Positions 1 to 8,237 of a stretch of 34,396 nucleotides of DNA are shown here, piece after piece. The position numbers and the translations under genes are program-made. Source of the DNA: a virus. The notes under the pieces were generated by a model that saw only the letters and a list, made by a program, of their open reading frames with translations, was not told the origin of the DNA and searched no databases. The stretch's first letter is position 1, and each line of letters begins with the position of its first letter. The DNA lies in the IMG/VR virus record IMGVR_UViG_3300044646_000620, positions 1 through 34,396 of that record; one strand, written 5' to 3'.

Positions 1-1324
1 CAAGAGCACGCTCTGTGCAGGCATCGCCTTGAAGCTCATGTTCGACGGCGAGCCGGGGGCCGAGATCTATTCGTGTGCCGCCGACCGCGACCAGGCCCGG
101 CTCGTCTTTGAGATGGCGAAGGTCTGCGTGGAGAACTCGCCGAAGTTGCGGAGCCGCCTGCGGGTCTTTCGTAACTCGATCGTGCGGGAGGACACGCACT
201 CAACGTACAAGGCCCTGTCGTCGGAGGCGTTCACGAAGCACGGGCTGAACGCTCACGGGATTATTTTCGATGAGCTCCACGCCCAGCCCGACAGGGAATT
301 ATGGGATGTGATGACCACAAGTTCCGGTGCCAGAAGACAGCCGCTGTGCGTTGCATTGACCACGGCCGGCTACGACCGGAAGAGCATTTGCTGGGAGATC
401 TGGCGATACGCCCTGGCCGTCCGCGACGGGGCGATCAAAGACCCCACCTTCCTGCCTGCGATCTACGCCGCCGATCCCGAGGACGATTGGACGAAGGAGG
501 CGACCTGGCGGAAGGCCAATCCGAACCTCGGCGTGAGCGTGAAGCTCGATGACCTGCGGGTGCGGTGCAAGCGTGCCCAGGACATGCCGAGCGAGGAGAA
601 CACCTTCCGGCGGCTGCACCTGAACCAGTGGACCGAGCAGGATACGCGGTGGCTGCGAATGGAGCACTGGGCACAGGGTAACGAGCCTTGTCCGGTGATG
701 CTGGATGGCCGGGAGTGTTTCGCTGGCCTCGACCTCGCCAGCACGTTCGACACGACCTGCTTCTGCCTGCTGTTCCAGTTGGACGATGGCCGGTTCTGGG
801 TTGAGCCGCATTTCTGGATTCCCGAAACGAACATGCGGGAGCGGGTGAAGCGCGACCGCGTGCCGTACGACCTCTGGCACAAGCAAGGGTTCCTGCACAC
901 CACGCACGGCAACGTCACGGACTTCGACCAAGTGCGGGCTGACATCATGGCCATGACCAAGAAATACAACGTGCGCCAAGTGGCGATCGACCGCTGGAAC
1001 GCCACGCAACTCTCGACGCAACTGCAAGGTGATGGGGTTTCAGTTCTAGGCTTTGGGCAGGGTTACGGCTCCATGTCGTCGGCCGCGAAGGCACTCGAAG
1101 CGGCTGTGTGTGGCGGCCGTCTCCTGCACGGCGGGCACCCTGTGCTGGCGTGGCAGGCGTCGAATGTGGCGATACAGAGCGATCACGCAGGCAACATCAA
1201 GCCCAGTAAGGCGAAGAGCAACGAGCGAATTGACGGCATCGTGGCGCTGACGATGGCCCTCGGCATCCACGCGACAGCAACCGCCCCGGCACCCGAGCAG
1301 AACTGGGACATCATCACGCTATGA
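1..1324 (+). CDS. terL: Terminase large subunit (TerL), 5' truncated by window edge
   Basis: This is the ATPase/nuclease motor that packages DNA into the prohead. The frame is open from base 2 and its first residues are KSTLCAG, the end of a Walker A GKST motif, so the true start lies upstream of the window and the internal TTG at 29 is not the start. Walker B is seen as IIFDELHA. The C-terminal RNase H-like nuclease shows its acidic positions in GLDLASTFD, VAIDRWN and NERIDGIVAL. This matches HK97-type Terminase_1 proteins. The stop overlaps the portal start by ATGA, so the two are coupled. terS should sit just left of the window. Confidence 0.95.
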   Translation, partial: KSTLCAGIALKLMFDGEPGAEIYSCAADRDQARLVFEMAKVCVENSPKLRSRLRVFRNSIVREDTHSTYKALSSEAFTKHGLNAHGIIFDELHAQPDRELWDVMTTSSGARRQPLCVALTTAGYDRKSICWEIWRYALAVRDGAIKDPTFLPAIYAADPEDDWTKEATWRKANPNLGVSVKLDDLRVRCKRAQDMPSEENTFRRLHLNQWTEQDTRWLRMEHWAQGNEPCPVMLDGRECFAGLDLASTFDTTCFCLLFQLDDGRFWVEPHFWIPETNMRERVKRDRVPYDLWHKQGFLHTTHGNVTDFDQVRADIMAMTKKYNVRQVAIDRWNATQLSTQLQGDGVSVLGFGQGYGSMSSAAKALEAAVCGGRLLHGGHPVLAWQASNVAIQSDHAGNIKPSKAKSNERIDGIVALTMALGIHATATAPAPEQNWDIITL

Positions 1325-2613
1325 GCGAAAACGCCGTCGCCGACTACAAGATGTTCGACCTGCGTGGCATCGACTGGCCCGAGGTTTCTTCCAGCCGTAC
1401 GCCTTCGGGCGTTCGCGTCAACGCCGACAACTCGATGGCGTGCTCGGCATACACGGCATGCATTCGGGTGATCTCCGACGCCGTCTCGGCCCTGCCGCTG
1501 CATGTGTTTGAGCGGATGGCGAACGGCGGCAAGCAAAAGGCCACGAGCCACCCGGTGTATCGGCTCCTGCACCAGCAGCCCAACCCGTGGCAGACGGCCC
1601 AAGAGTTCCGCGATTGGATGACGGGCATGTATCTGCACTACGGTGCGAGCTACGCCGAGATCCGCCCAGGTGCTCGAGGTGCCGTCTCTGAACTGTGGCC
1701 GCTGCACTCGTCTCGGATGGAAGCCGAGCGGCTGGAAGACGGGACGCTGCGGTATCGCTACCGCGAGCCGAGCGGCCGGCAGACGATCTACAGCCAAGAG
1801 CAGATCTTCGCCCTGCGGTTCACAACCGAGGACGGGATTAAGGCGATCCCCACGTACAAGATCTTCCAGAACGCCATCGGCCTGGCCCAGGCGTTGGAGG
1901 CCCACGGGTCCACCTACTTCGGCAACGGTGCCCGGCCCGGCATCGTGCTGGAGTCTGACAACCCGATCCCGGCTGAGGCGGCCGAGCGGTTGCGTGAGCA
2001 GTGGGAGCGGATGCACCGTGGCGCTGACCGGGCGTTCCGCACGGCTGTGCTGCCCAACGGCGTGAAGGCTCACGAGCTCAGCGGCAGCAACGAGGCGGCC
2101 CAGTTCCTAGAGACGCGGCAATATCAGGTGATCGAGATTTGTCGGGCGTTTCGCGTGCCGCCGCACATGATCCAAGACCTGACCCGCTCGACCTACTCAA
2201 ACATCGAGGTGCAAGGGACGGAGTTTGTGCAGCACTGCCTGCTGCCGCATCTCAAGCGATGGGAAGCCGCGATCAGCCGCGATCTGATCGTGGACGATGA
2301 GCGGTACTTCGCCGAGCACAACGTCAACGGCCTGCTGCGTGGCGACCACACAAGCCGGGCTGCGTTCTATGTGTCGGCGCTCCAAAACGGCTGGATGACG
2401 ATTAACGAGATCCGCGAGGCTGAGAACCTCAACCCGATCGGGCCGGAAGGTGACAAGCACTTCGTGCAGCTGAACATGACCACGCTCGACAAGCTGGGGC
2501 AGGAGCCGCCGGCACCCGAGCCCATGCCAGAGCCGCCCGTCGAGGACGAAGACACGCCGGCCGATGACGCCGAGGATGAAGCTGAACAGGAGGATTCCGC
2601 CGATGGAAATTGA
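1321..2613 (+). CDS. Portal protein (HK97 family)
   Basis: A 430-aa dodecameric head vertex protein through which DNA enters and to which the neck attaches. The N-terminal part (NSMACSAYTACIRVISDAVS), the middle LLHQQPNPWQTAQEFRDWM and the C-terminal QFLETRQYQVIEICRAFRVP / STYSNIEVQ segments are typical of HK97-type portals. The last 40 residues are a Pro/Glu/Asp-rich acidic tail, normally disordered. The start ATG overlaps the terL stop by 4 nt. Position between terL and the prohead protease is the standard head-module order. The coding end overlaps the protease start. Confidence 0.95.
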   Translation: MSENAVADYKMFDLRGIDWPEVSSSRTPSGVRVNADNSMACSAYTACIRVISDAVSALPLHVFERMANGGKQKATSHPVYRLLHQQPNPWQTAQEFRDWMTGMYLHYGASYAEIRPGARGAVSELWPLHSSRMEAERLEDGTLRYRYREPSGRQTIYSQEQIFALRFTTEDGIKAIPTYKIFQNAIGLAQALEAHGSTYFGNGARPGIVLESDNPIPAEAAERLREQWERMHRGADRAFRTAVLPNGVKAHELSGSNEAAQFLETRQYQVIEICRAFRVPPHMIQDLTRSTYSNIEVQGTEFVQHCLLPHLKRWEAAISRDLIVDDERYFAEHNVNGLLRGDHTSRAAFYVSALQNGWMTINEIREAENLNPIGPEGDKHFVQLNMTTLDKLGQEPPAPEPMPEPPVEDEDTPADDAEDEAEQEDSADGN

Positions 2614-3259
2614 ACGCCGCGACTTTGCCTTTGAGGACGAGCACGAACTGATCGTGGAAAGCCGTGCCGATGGCCGTGCCGCGATCATCGGCTATGCCGC
2701 CGTCTACAACCGGCTTTCTCTTGACCTTGGCGGGTTCAAGGAAGAGATCCTGCCTGGGGCGTTCGACAGGATCCTCAACCGCCAGCGTGGCAAGGGCGAC
2801 GTGGTTGCCCTGTTCAACCACGACTCCAACATCGTCCTCGGTCGCACATCTTCCGGCACGCTGGAACTCTCGTCCGACGAGAAGGGGCTGCGGTACGTGG
2901 TGACGCCGCCCGTGAGCCGGGCCGACGTGCTCGAGCTCATCCAGCGGCGTGACGTGCGTGGCTCGTCGTTCGCCTTCACGGTGGACCCGAAGAACGAATC
3001 GTTCCGCACCGGCGAAGACGGCAAGGCAGTGCGGCAGATCCGCGAGGTGAGCGGGCTGTACGACGTTGGCCCGGTTCTGGTGCCCGCGTACCCGTCCACG
3101 TCGGCCGGCGTTGCGATGCGGTCCTATGAAGCGTGGCTTGCGTCGCAGGTTGCGGCCGAGCCAACGCCCGAGCCTGTGGCCCAGGCGGATCGTTCGCGTT
3201 CGGCCCTGCGGGGTGTCGCCGCCGCCTGGGCCGCTTCTCTGAGGCTTCGCAATGGCTGA
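2603..3259 (+). CDS. Prohead maturation protease (HK97/U35 family)
   Basis: A serine protease that cleaves the capsid delta domain and itself during head maturation. I chose ATG 2603 because AGGAGG at 2588-2593 lies 9 nt upstream; an in-frame ATG at 2564 would overlap the portal more deeply. The 218-aa product has the family hallmarks: YAAVYN near residue 32, LPGAFDRIL near 50, ALFNHDSNIVLGRT with the catalytic His (about residue 73), and RGSSFAF with the catalytic Ser (about 121-122). The last 60 residues are Ala/Arg-rich and variable. It overlaps the next small gene by 8 nt. Confidence 0.93.
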   Translation: MEIERRDFAFEDEHELIVESRADGRAAIIGYAAVYNRLSLDLGGFKEEILPGAFDRILNRQRGKGDVVALFNHDSNIVLGRTSSGTLELSSDEKGLRYVVTPPVSRADVLELIQRRDVRGSSFAFTVDPKNESFRTGEDGKAVRQIREVSGLYDVGPVLVPAYPSTSAGVAMRSYEAWLASQVAAEPTPEPVAQADRSRSALRGVAAAWAASLRLRNG

Positions 3260-3422
3260 CGCCAGCTGCACGTGCGGCGAGAAACTGCGGTGCCGTTCTT
3301 CGCGCCCATGCGGTGACGAGCGGCAGCGTTATCTGCGTTGCCCGAGGTGCGGTGCACGCGCGGTGGCGTTTGTGAAAACAACAGTTTCGCAAGTGCGGTT
3401 CTGCAAGAGGGCGGCTAGGTAG
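3252..3422 (+). CDS. Small zinc-ribbon-like protein
   Basis: A 56-aa basic protein starting at ATG 3252 inside the end of the protease gene and ending at TAG 3420-3422. It has seven cysteines, including a CTC motif near the N-terminus and a CPRCGAR knuckle near residue 30, as in small zinc ribbons or Com-like phage proteins. It fills the space between protease and capsid that would otherwise be empty, and its reading frame carries no stop over 171 nt. Function is unknown; nucleic-acid or head-assembly binding are both possible. Too small to be sure it is translated. Confidence 0.55.
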   Translation: MADASCTCGEKLRCRSSRPCGDERQRYLRCPRCGARAVAFVKTTVSQVRFCKRAAR

Positions 3423-3470
3423 TGGCACTGTGGACTCCATCGGCAATACCGCCGGCGGAGATATCAAACA

Positions 3471-4790
3471 GTGGACAACCTCAAGAAGCTGCAGGACGAG
3501 GCCGTTAACCTCGCCAACCGGATCGACGCCGTGCGGGCCATCGAAGGCGACGCGGACAAGATCGCGGAGCGTGACCTTGAACTCGAGACGCTGACGGCCG
3601 ACGCCGCCAAGCTCGCCAAGAAGATCGACTTTGAGAAGTCGGTTTCCGAGTCGGCGAAGAATCTCCGCAGCGTGGTTGATCGCTGCACCCCGGCCCCCGA
3701 AGTGACCGAGGAGCGGAGCGAGAAGGTCCGCGTTGAGGCGGTCCCGTTCTCGGGTCGGCTCCGTGCGTTCGAGAACGCCCGCGACGCGTACTCGGTCGGC
3801 ATGTGGTTCAAGGCCAAGGGCGGCGATGCCGACGCGAAGCGGTGGTGCCAAGACCACGGCGTCGAGTCTCGCGCCCAGGGTTCGACCGGCAGCACCACGG
3901 GTGCGGCCTTCGTGCCCGACGTTCTCTCCTCGACCGTCATCCGGCTCGTGGACCAGTACTCGGCCTTCGCTCAGAACGCCACCAACGTGGTGATGCCGAG
4001 CGACGTTCTCCTGTTCCCGCGCCGCACGGCTGGTGCCACGGCGTACTGGATCAACGAGAACGCCGCCATTACTGCCAGCGATCCCACCAGCAACCAGGTG
4101 ACGCTGACGGCGAAGAAGGTCACGGGTGCGGTGACGATTGCGAGCGAGCTCCTGCAGGACTCCATCGTGTCGATCGCCGACTGGATCGCTGCGGAGCTGG
4201 CACTGACGCTCTCCAACGCCGTGGAAGAGGCTGCGTGGAGCGGCAACCCCAGCAACGCCCCAGCGGTTGCCGGGCTCGTCACGACTTACACGGGTGGCCT
4301 GCTGGCGGCGTCTGCTGCCACCTACGCCGCCTCGCTCGTGACGGCTGCCGGCGACACGCCCGACGAGGTGACCAAGGCGAACCTGCTGGCCATGATGGCC
4401 AGGGTTCCGCAGCACTCGCGTGCAGGTGCCAAGTGGTTCTGCTCGCCGTTCTTCTTCGCGGCGTGCATGCAGAACCTCGACCTCGCCCAGGGCGGGTCGG
4501 TGGGTTTGTCGCAGGGCATGGGTCCGACGTTCCTCGGCTCGGAAGTGGTCCTCACCGACCGCCTGCCGGCCGGTGCGGACTCGACGGGTGCCATCATGGC
4601 GCTGTACGGCAACATGGCCAACAGCTCCTACTACGGCATCCGCCAGGCCATCGAGATCGCGTCCAGCGATCAGGTGAACTTCCTGTCGGATCAGACCGTG
4701 ATCCGTGCGGTGGCCCGCGTGGCCATTACGCACGCCAACCTGGGCACCGACACCGTCGCCGGCCCGATCATCGGCCTCGTGGGTGCGTGA
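3471..4790 (+). CDS. Major capsid protein (HK97 fold)
   Basis: The 439-aa shell subunit. It starts at GTG 3471 with GGAG at 3457-3460, 10 nt upstream. Residues 1 to about 100 are a charged coiled coil (Lys/Glu/Asp-rich, MDNLKKLQDEAVNLANRID...), the delta domain that acts as an internal scaffold and is removed by the protease; there is no separate scaffold gene, as in HK97. The mature part begins near the Gly/Ser-rich QGSTGSTTGAAFVP and contains TAYWINENAAI and VTIASELLQDS, typical of Phage_capsid (PF05065). A strong terminator follows directly, which fits the need for high, insulated expression. Confidence 0.95.
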   Translation: MDNLKKLQDEAVNLANRIDAVRAIEGDADKIAERDLELETLTADAAKLAKKIDFEKSVSESAKNLRSVVDRCTPAPEVTEERSEKVRVEAVPFSGRLRAFENARDAYSVGMWFKAKGGDADAKRWCQDHGVESRAQGSTGSTTGAAFVPDVLSSTVIRLVDQYSAFAQNATNVVMPSDVLLFPRRTAGATAYWINENAAITASDPTSNQVTLTAKKVTGAVTIASELLQDSIVSIADWIAAELALTLSNAVEEAAWSGNPSNAPAVAGLVTTYTGGLLAASAATYAASLVTAAGDTPDEVTKANLLAMMARVPQHSRAGAKWFCSPFFFAACMQNLDLAQGGSVGLSQGMGPTFLGSEVVLTDRLPAGADSTGAIMALYGNMANSSYYGIRQAIEIASSDQVNFLSDQTVIRAVARVAITHANLGTDTVAGPIIGLVGA

Positions 4791-4822
4791 CGCCTGACGG
4801 CTTGACGTGATGTGCAAACTGG

Positions 4823-4859
4823 GCGGGCCGCTCCAACACGGGGCGGCCCGCTCTCTTTT
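4823..4859 (+). terminator. Rho-independent terminator after capsid gene
   Basis: A perfect 9-bp GC stem (GCGGGCCGC at 4823-4831 with GCGGCCCGC at 4843-4851) closes an 11-nt loop and is followed at once by TCTCTTTT. It begins 33 nt after the capsid stop codon and ends just before the ribosome site of the next gene, so it probably reduces transcription from the capsid gene into the downstream neck genes. Confidence 0.85.
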
Positions 4860-4869
4860 GGAGTCACGC

Positions 4870-5028
4870 ATGATCGTCAAGGTTGGTGGCACCGAGGCTG
4901 ACATTCGGGTGGAGGCCATCCTGTCGATGCCTCGGCTAAGTTTCACCGCGAACCACTTCGCATGGGCTCAGGCGCTCATGCCTCTGGGGATTCGCCCGAC
5001 TATGGGGACCGGCGCATTCTGGGGTTGA
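4870..5028 (+). CDS. Glycosyltransferase-like protein, N-terminal part (broken or recoded)
   Basis: Starts at ATG 4870 with GGAG at 4860-4863, 6 nt upstream. The 52 residues (MIVKVGGTEADIRVEAILSM..., ...GIRPTMGTGAFWG) run into TGA at 5026-5028, which lies in the 5' arm of a long hairpin. The rest of the protein continues after the hairpin in the -1 frame (5094 onward), where an acidic DYD motif appears. Together the two parts look like one GT-A/GT2-like protein of about 245 aa. Either the gene was broken by insertion of the hairpin or the ribosome crosses it by frameshifting or bypassing. Confidence 0.6.
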   Translation: MIVKVGGTEADIRVEAILSMPRLSFTANHFAWAQALMPLGIRPTMGTGAFWG

Positions 5029-5061
5029 GCCCTCTGGCTAAATGCCAGGGGGCTCAACCCC
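5021..5061. repeat. 18-bp near-perfect hairpin inside a coding region
   Basis: 5021-5038 pairs with 5044-5061 over 18 bp with a single G-T wobble, leaving the 5-nt loop TAAAT. The element is 41 nt, so it shifts frame, and it holds the TGA stop of the upstream reading frame. There is no T-tract, so it is not a terminator. I saw no second copy in the window. It could be a REP-like mobile palindrome of host origin or a recoding structure. Confidence 0.85.
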
Positions 5062-5093
5062 AGGACAAATGCGACCAAGTCAACACGCGGGTG

Positions 5094-5654
5094 ATGGAGC
5101 AATTCATCGACAAGGCCGAGTACCTGCTGACGATCGACTACGACACGTTCTTCACGAAGGAGGACGTGGAGCACCTGTTTGCCATGGCGATGACGTTCCA
5201 GTGCGACGCCATCACGGGGCTGCAGACGAAGCGTGAAGACGGCCGCCCGATGCTCACGCTGAAGGGCACGCTGGACAATCCGCCCGAGGGCGGCACCACC
5301 AGCCTGCCTATGTCGTGGTTTTCTGAGCCTGTGCAGGAAGTGGATAGCGCCCACTTCGGGCTTACCGTCATTTCTACGGCCGCCCTGAAGCGGTGCAAGA
5401 AGCCTTGGTTCTGGTCGAAGCCCGGCCCAGACGGTTCGTGGAACGAAGGCCGAGTCGATCCCGACATCTACTTCTGGCGCAACTGGCGCGAGAGCGGGAA
5501 CCGCGTGTTCGTCACGCCCCGCGTGGTTCTCGGCCACGGCGAGTATGTCGTGACGTGGCCAGGCCAGCACCTCGGCAAGCCTGTGTTTCAGTGGACAACG
5601 GAATTCACCAACACCATGAAACGCCCTGAGTCTGCATGGAGTGTGCCCCAATGA
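5094..5654 (+). CDS. Glycosyltransferase-like protein, C-terminal part
   Basis: This frame holds the catalytic half: AEYLLTIDYDTFFTKEDVEH contains a DxD-type metal/nucleotide-sugar site (DYD), and the end has VDPDIYFWRNWRESGNRVFV and VLGHGEYVV, the distal acidic and His positions seen in GT2-like enzymes. Coding character is clear from about 5062. ATG 5094 is the first convincing start after the hairpin but has no good ribosome site, which favours expression as a continuation of the 4870 frame. It would be expected to glycosylate a virion or host-surface component; the acceptor is unknown. The stop overlaps the next start by ATGA. Confidence 0.65.
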   Translation: MEQFIDKAEYLLTIDYDTFFTKEDVEHLFAMAMTFQCDAITGLQTKREDGRPMLTLKGTLDNPPEGGTTSLPMSWFSEPVQEVDSAHFGLTVISTAALKRCKKPWFWSKPGPDGSWNEGRVDPDIYFWRNWRESGNRVFVTPRVVLGHGEYVVTWPGQHLGKPVFQWTTEFTNTMKRPESAWSVPQ

Positions 5655-5890
5655 AGAAAATTACATTCACCCGCGCGTGGCGTGCCTACCGCAAGGGGCA
5701 GTCAGTCGAGATCACGGGCGGGCTGGCGACGCAGCTGGTGGCTCAGGGCGTGGCCATCGAAGACCGGCAGCAGGATCTGATCGAGACGGCGGCAGTTGAG
5801 CACCAGGCCGAGACGGCCGACGCGACACCCAGGAAACGAGGACGCCGTGCAGTATCGCAGCCTGACTCGTCAGACCGCCCCAGCCGTTGA
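5651..5890 (+). CDS. Small conserved neck-region protein, unknown function
   Basis: A 79-aa protein whose ATG overlaps the previous stop (ATGA). The N-terminus MKKITFTRAWRAYRKGQSVE is followed by ITGGLATQLVAQGVAIE, a compact beta-rich segment found in small proteins between capsid and connector genes in many phages; the C-terminal third is polar and charged. It ends 44 nt inside the following gene. No specific function can be assigned. Confidence 0.75.
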   Translation: MKKITFTRAWRAYRKGQSVEITGGLATQLVAQGVAIEDRQQDLIETAAVEHQAETADATPRKRGRRAVSQPDSSDRPSR

Positions 5891-6461
5891 GCCCGTAACG
5901 CTCGCCGAGGCCAAGGCCCATCTCCGGGTCGATACCACCACTGACGATGCCTACATCGGCACTCTCATCACGGCGGCCCGCGAGTGGTGCGAGCAGTACC
6001 TAGACCGCACGCTGGTGCACACCCAGTGGGCTATGCGGCTGGACGCGTTCCCGCCAGACGGGACGCACGACATCGAGCTACCACGCCCGCCGATGGCGAC
6101 TGCCGGCACGACTACGGCGGTGGCCCTGACGTTCACGTTTGAGAACGGCACGACCTCGACCTACTCGACCGCCAGTTACCGCGTGGACCGCGACGGCACG
6201 CCTGGCACCGTAAAGACGCTGTACGGCCAGACGTGGCCGCCGCACCTGCGGGATGACAATGCCATCAGCGTGACGTGGTGGGCCGGCTACGGGGCGAGCG
6301 GTGCAAGCGTCCCGGCGGCGATCCGGCACGCAATCCTGATGCTTGCTGCCCACTGGTACGAAAGCCGCCTGGCGGCTGTCGCCACGGGTGCTGTGCCGCA
6401 AGACGTGCCCTATGGCGTGAAGTCTTTGCTGGACTCGCAGAAGTGGGGCTCCTACCGATGA
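5847..6461 (+). CDS. Head-tail connector (gp6-like, phiE125 gp8 family)
   Basis: An adaptor that forms a ring below the portal. The start is GTG 5847 (V-QYRSLTRQ), with GAGG at 5838-5841, 5 nt upstream; an upstream in-frame start at 5796 has no such site. The N-terminal EPVTLAEAKAHLRVDTTTDD and LITAAREWCEQYLDRTLV are diagnostic of the helical gp6-like connector fold, followed by a beta domain. The product is 204 aa. The stop overlaps the next start by ATGA. Confidence 0.9.
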   Translation: MQYRSLTRQTAPAVEPVTLAEAKAHLRVDTTTDDAYIGTLITAAREWCEQYLDRTLVHTQWAMRLDAFPPDGTHDIELPRPPMATAGTTTAVALTFTFENGTTSTYSTASYRVDRDGTPGTVKTLYGQTWPPHLRDDNAISVTWWAGYGASGASVPAAIRHAILMLAAHWYESRLAAVATGAVPQDVPYGVKSLLDSQKWGSYR

Positions 6462-6775
6462 TCGACCCCGGCAAGCTCCGCGAGCGCGTCACGGTGCAGA
6501 TCGCCAGCGGCACGACCAACGCCCTCGGCGAGACGGTGCTGGCGTGGGCCAACTCCTCGGCCGTGTGGGCAAGCGTGGAAGGCGTGTCTTCCCGCGAGGC
6601 CCTGGCGGCCGGCCAGCAAGACACGACGATCACGCACCGCGTGCGGCTCCGCTACCTGCCGGGCCTGACGCAGCGCGATCGGTTCTCGTGGGGATCCCGC
6701 ACGCTGAACATTGTCAGCCTGCTCGAGTACAACAACCGGGCCGAGCACGTTGCCATCTGCGAAGAGGTGACGTGA
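6458..6775 (+). CDS. Head-tail adaptor / head closure protein
   Basis: A 105-aa protein that seals the neck after packaging. MIDPGKLRERVTVQ, WASVEGVSSREALAAGQQ, and THRVRLRYLPGLTQRDRFSW match the SPP1 gp16-type Phage_H_T_join family (PF05521). The ATG overlaps the connector stop (ATGA), and the stop touches the next ATG (TGATG). Confidence 0.9.
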   Translation: MIDPGKLRERVTVQIASGTTNALGETVLAWANSSAVWASVEGVSSREALAAGQQDTTITHRVRLRYLPGLTQRDRFSWGSRTLNIVSLLEYNNRAEHVAICEEVT

Positions 6776-7419
6776 TGGCTGGCGGCATTGACATCACGGT
6801 TGAGTTTCCAGAGCTGGAGGAAATCCGAAAGGCATTCCTTACGCTCCCGAAAAACCTGTCAGCCAAATACATGGCTTCCGCGCTTGGCCAGGCCATCGAC
6901 CCAGGCTTTAAGCTGCTAAAGACGCTGACGCCGAAAGGCCCGACCGGCAACCTGCGGCGAGCCATCCGCAAGAAGACGAAGCGATATACGAAGACTGGCT
7001 CAGGCGTTGCTTTGGCTGGCTTCACAGCGCCGCCGCGGAAAAAGGCCAGTGATCTCAAATCGAACGAAAAGGGGCAGCACCAGGGCTTTCTGGAGTTCGG
7101 CACCAAGCGCCGCACAACGAAAGGCCGGATAGCCAGCAGTTTTCGTCGCAGCGGCCCCGTGCGCGTTGTGGTTGCCAAGCGATCCGGTGCCGTCACGACG
7201 AAGCCAAAGCCGCCGAAGGGATTTGTGCGGGCGGCACCAAAGGGCGGAACCGTCGATCTTGGCGAGTTCCCGATCGGCGGCAAGGCTGGCGTGCCGCCCG
7301 TAAAGACTGCGTTTGATCGCACCCGCACGCAGATTTCATCCAAGCTGAATTCCGAGATGACGAGGGCGCTCAATAACGCAATCAAAGAAATGGCCAGTCC
7401 ATTCAGGAGAGGCCTGTAG
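6775..7419 (+). CDS. HK97 gp10-like tail completion protein
   Basis: A 214-aa protein starting at ATG 6775, one base overlapping the previous stop. It begins with an acidic helical segment (MAGGIDITVEFPELEEIRKA) and continues with TLTPKGPTGNLRRAIRKKTKRY, the typical signature of HK97 gp10/Mu-like tail completion proteins. FLEFGTKRR is another hallmark. It is longer than usual because of a Lys/Arg/Pro-rich insert in the middle. It lies between adaptor and tail terminator, as in the standard neck order. Confidence 0.85.
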   Translation: MAGGIDITVEFPELEEIRKAFLTLPKNLSAKYMASALGQAIDPGFKLLKTLTPKGPTGNLRRAIRKKTKRYTKTGSGVALAGFTAPPRKKASDLKSNEKGQHQGFLEFGTKRRTTKGRIASSFRRSGPVRVVVAKRSGAVTTKPKPPKGFVRAAPKGGTVDLGEFPIGGKAGVPPVKTAFDRTRTQISSKLNSEMTRALNNAIKEMASPFRRGL

Positions 7420-7421
7420 CT

Positions 7422-7838
7422 GTGTCACTCAAATCGCCCGAAGCCGTCCTCCGCACTGCCCTGGTTGGCACCACGGCCGTTACCTCGCTCGTCAGCTCCA
7501 GGATCTACCCGGTGCTGGCCCCGGCGTCTGCGGCACTGCCGTTTGTCACGTGGCGTCGGTCAGGCATTGAGCGAGAGCAGACACTTGGCGGGCCGATGGG
7601 CATGCCTCGCGTCAGCGTGGAATACAGCATTTACGGCACCACCTACGAAGAGGCTCGCCGGGTAGCCGACGCCATGCGTCGCGTTCTGGATGGGTACGGC
7701 GGAACGGCGGACAATACGGAAGTGAAGCAAACGTCGCTCGAGGACGAGTCGGACGACTTTGTGCAGCTGGCGGGAGCGGATCTCCCGCCGGTTTATCAGG
7801 TAACGCAGCGTTACGACTGCTGGTGGAGCGAGGGCTAG
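7422..7838 (+). CDS. Tail terminator (DUF3168-like)
   Basis: A 138-aa protein starting at GTG 7422. SPEAVLRTALVGTTAVTSLV, RIYPVLAPASAALPFVTW and YEEARRVADAMRRVLDGYGG fit the DUF3168/gpU-like fold that caps the growing tail tube and joins it to the head. Its place just before the tube genes supports this. Confidence 0.87.
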   Translation: MSLKSPEAVLRTALVGTTAVTSLVSSRIYPVLAPASAALPFVTWRRSGIEREQTLGGPMGMPRVSVEYSIYGTTYEEARRVADAMRRVLDGYGGTADNTEVKQTSLEDESDDFVQLAGADLPPVYQVTQRYDCWWSEG

Positions 7839-7841
7839 AAC

Positions 7842-8219
7842 ATGCCGATCACGCCGCACGACTCTAGTGGCACGACGTTTTCCTTTGCTGGCGCCACGTA
7901 CACCGTTACGTCGATCACTTACAGCATCACCGACAATAACGCCAGCGATCAGATTGACGTGTCTCACCTCGGGCAAACGGCCGGAAGCACCGTGCTGACG
8001 ATGAGCAGGCCACTGAAGGGCTCGGCTGGAGACACGGGCAAGGAAGTCAGTGTTGAGTTCTTAGCGGCAAGCGCTGGCCCGATTGCTCAAGGGGCAACGG
8101 GAACGCTTGTGATTACTGGCGGACTGGTGCTCAGCGTGACCGCCACATGCAAGTCTTCAAGCGTCACGCTCACGGTGAATGATGCCGTTCGTGGCAGCGC
8201 TTCTTTCCAGGTGCCGTAG
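7842..8219 (+). CDS. Tail tube-like protein 1
   Basis: A 125-aa beta-rich protein with many Ser/Thr residues and no helices apparent. TSITYSITDNNASDQIDVSHLG resembles the N-terminal loop region of siphovirus tube proteins, and position between the tail terminator and the chaperone genes supports a structural tube role. It is followed by a second small protein of the same kind, so the tube might be built from two proteins or one may decorate it. Assignment is by position and composition. Confidence 0.65.
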   Translation: MPITPHDSSGTTFSFAGATYTVTSITYSITDNNASDQIDVSHLGQTAGSTVLTMSRPLKGSAGDTGKEVSVEFLAASAGPIAQGATGTLVITGGLVLSVTATCKSSSVTLTVNDAVRGSASFQVP

Positions 8220-8237
8220 CCACACAGGGAGGCCCCC

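Noticed and set aside
2976-4946. Long open frame on the - strand over the capsid gene
   Set aside because: It is antisense to well-supported head genes, has Arg/Gly/Ala-rich content typical of GC-rich shadow frames, and no ribosome site.
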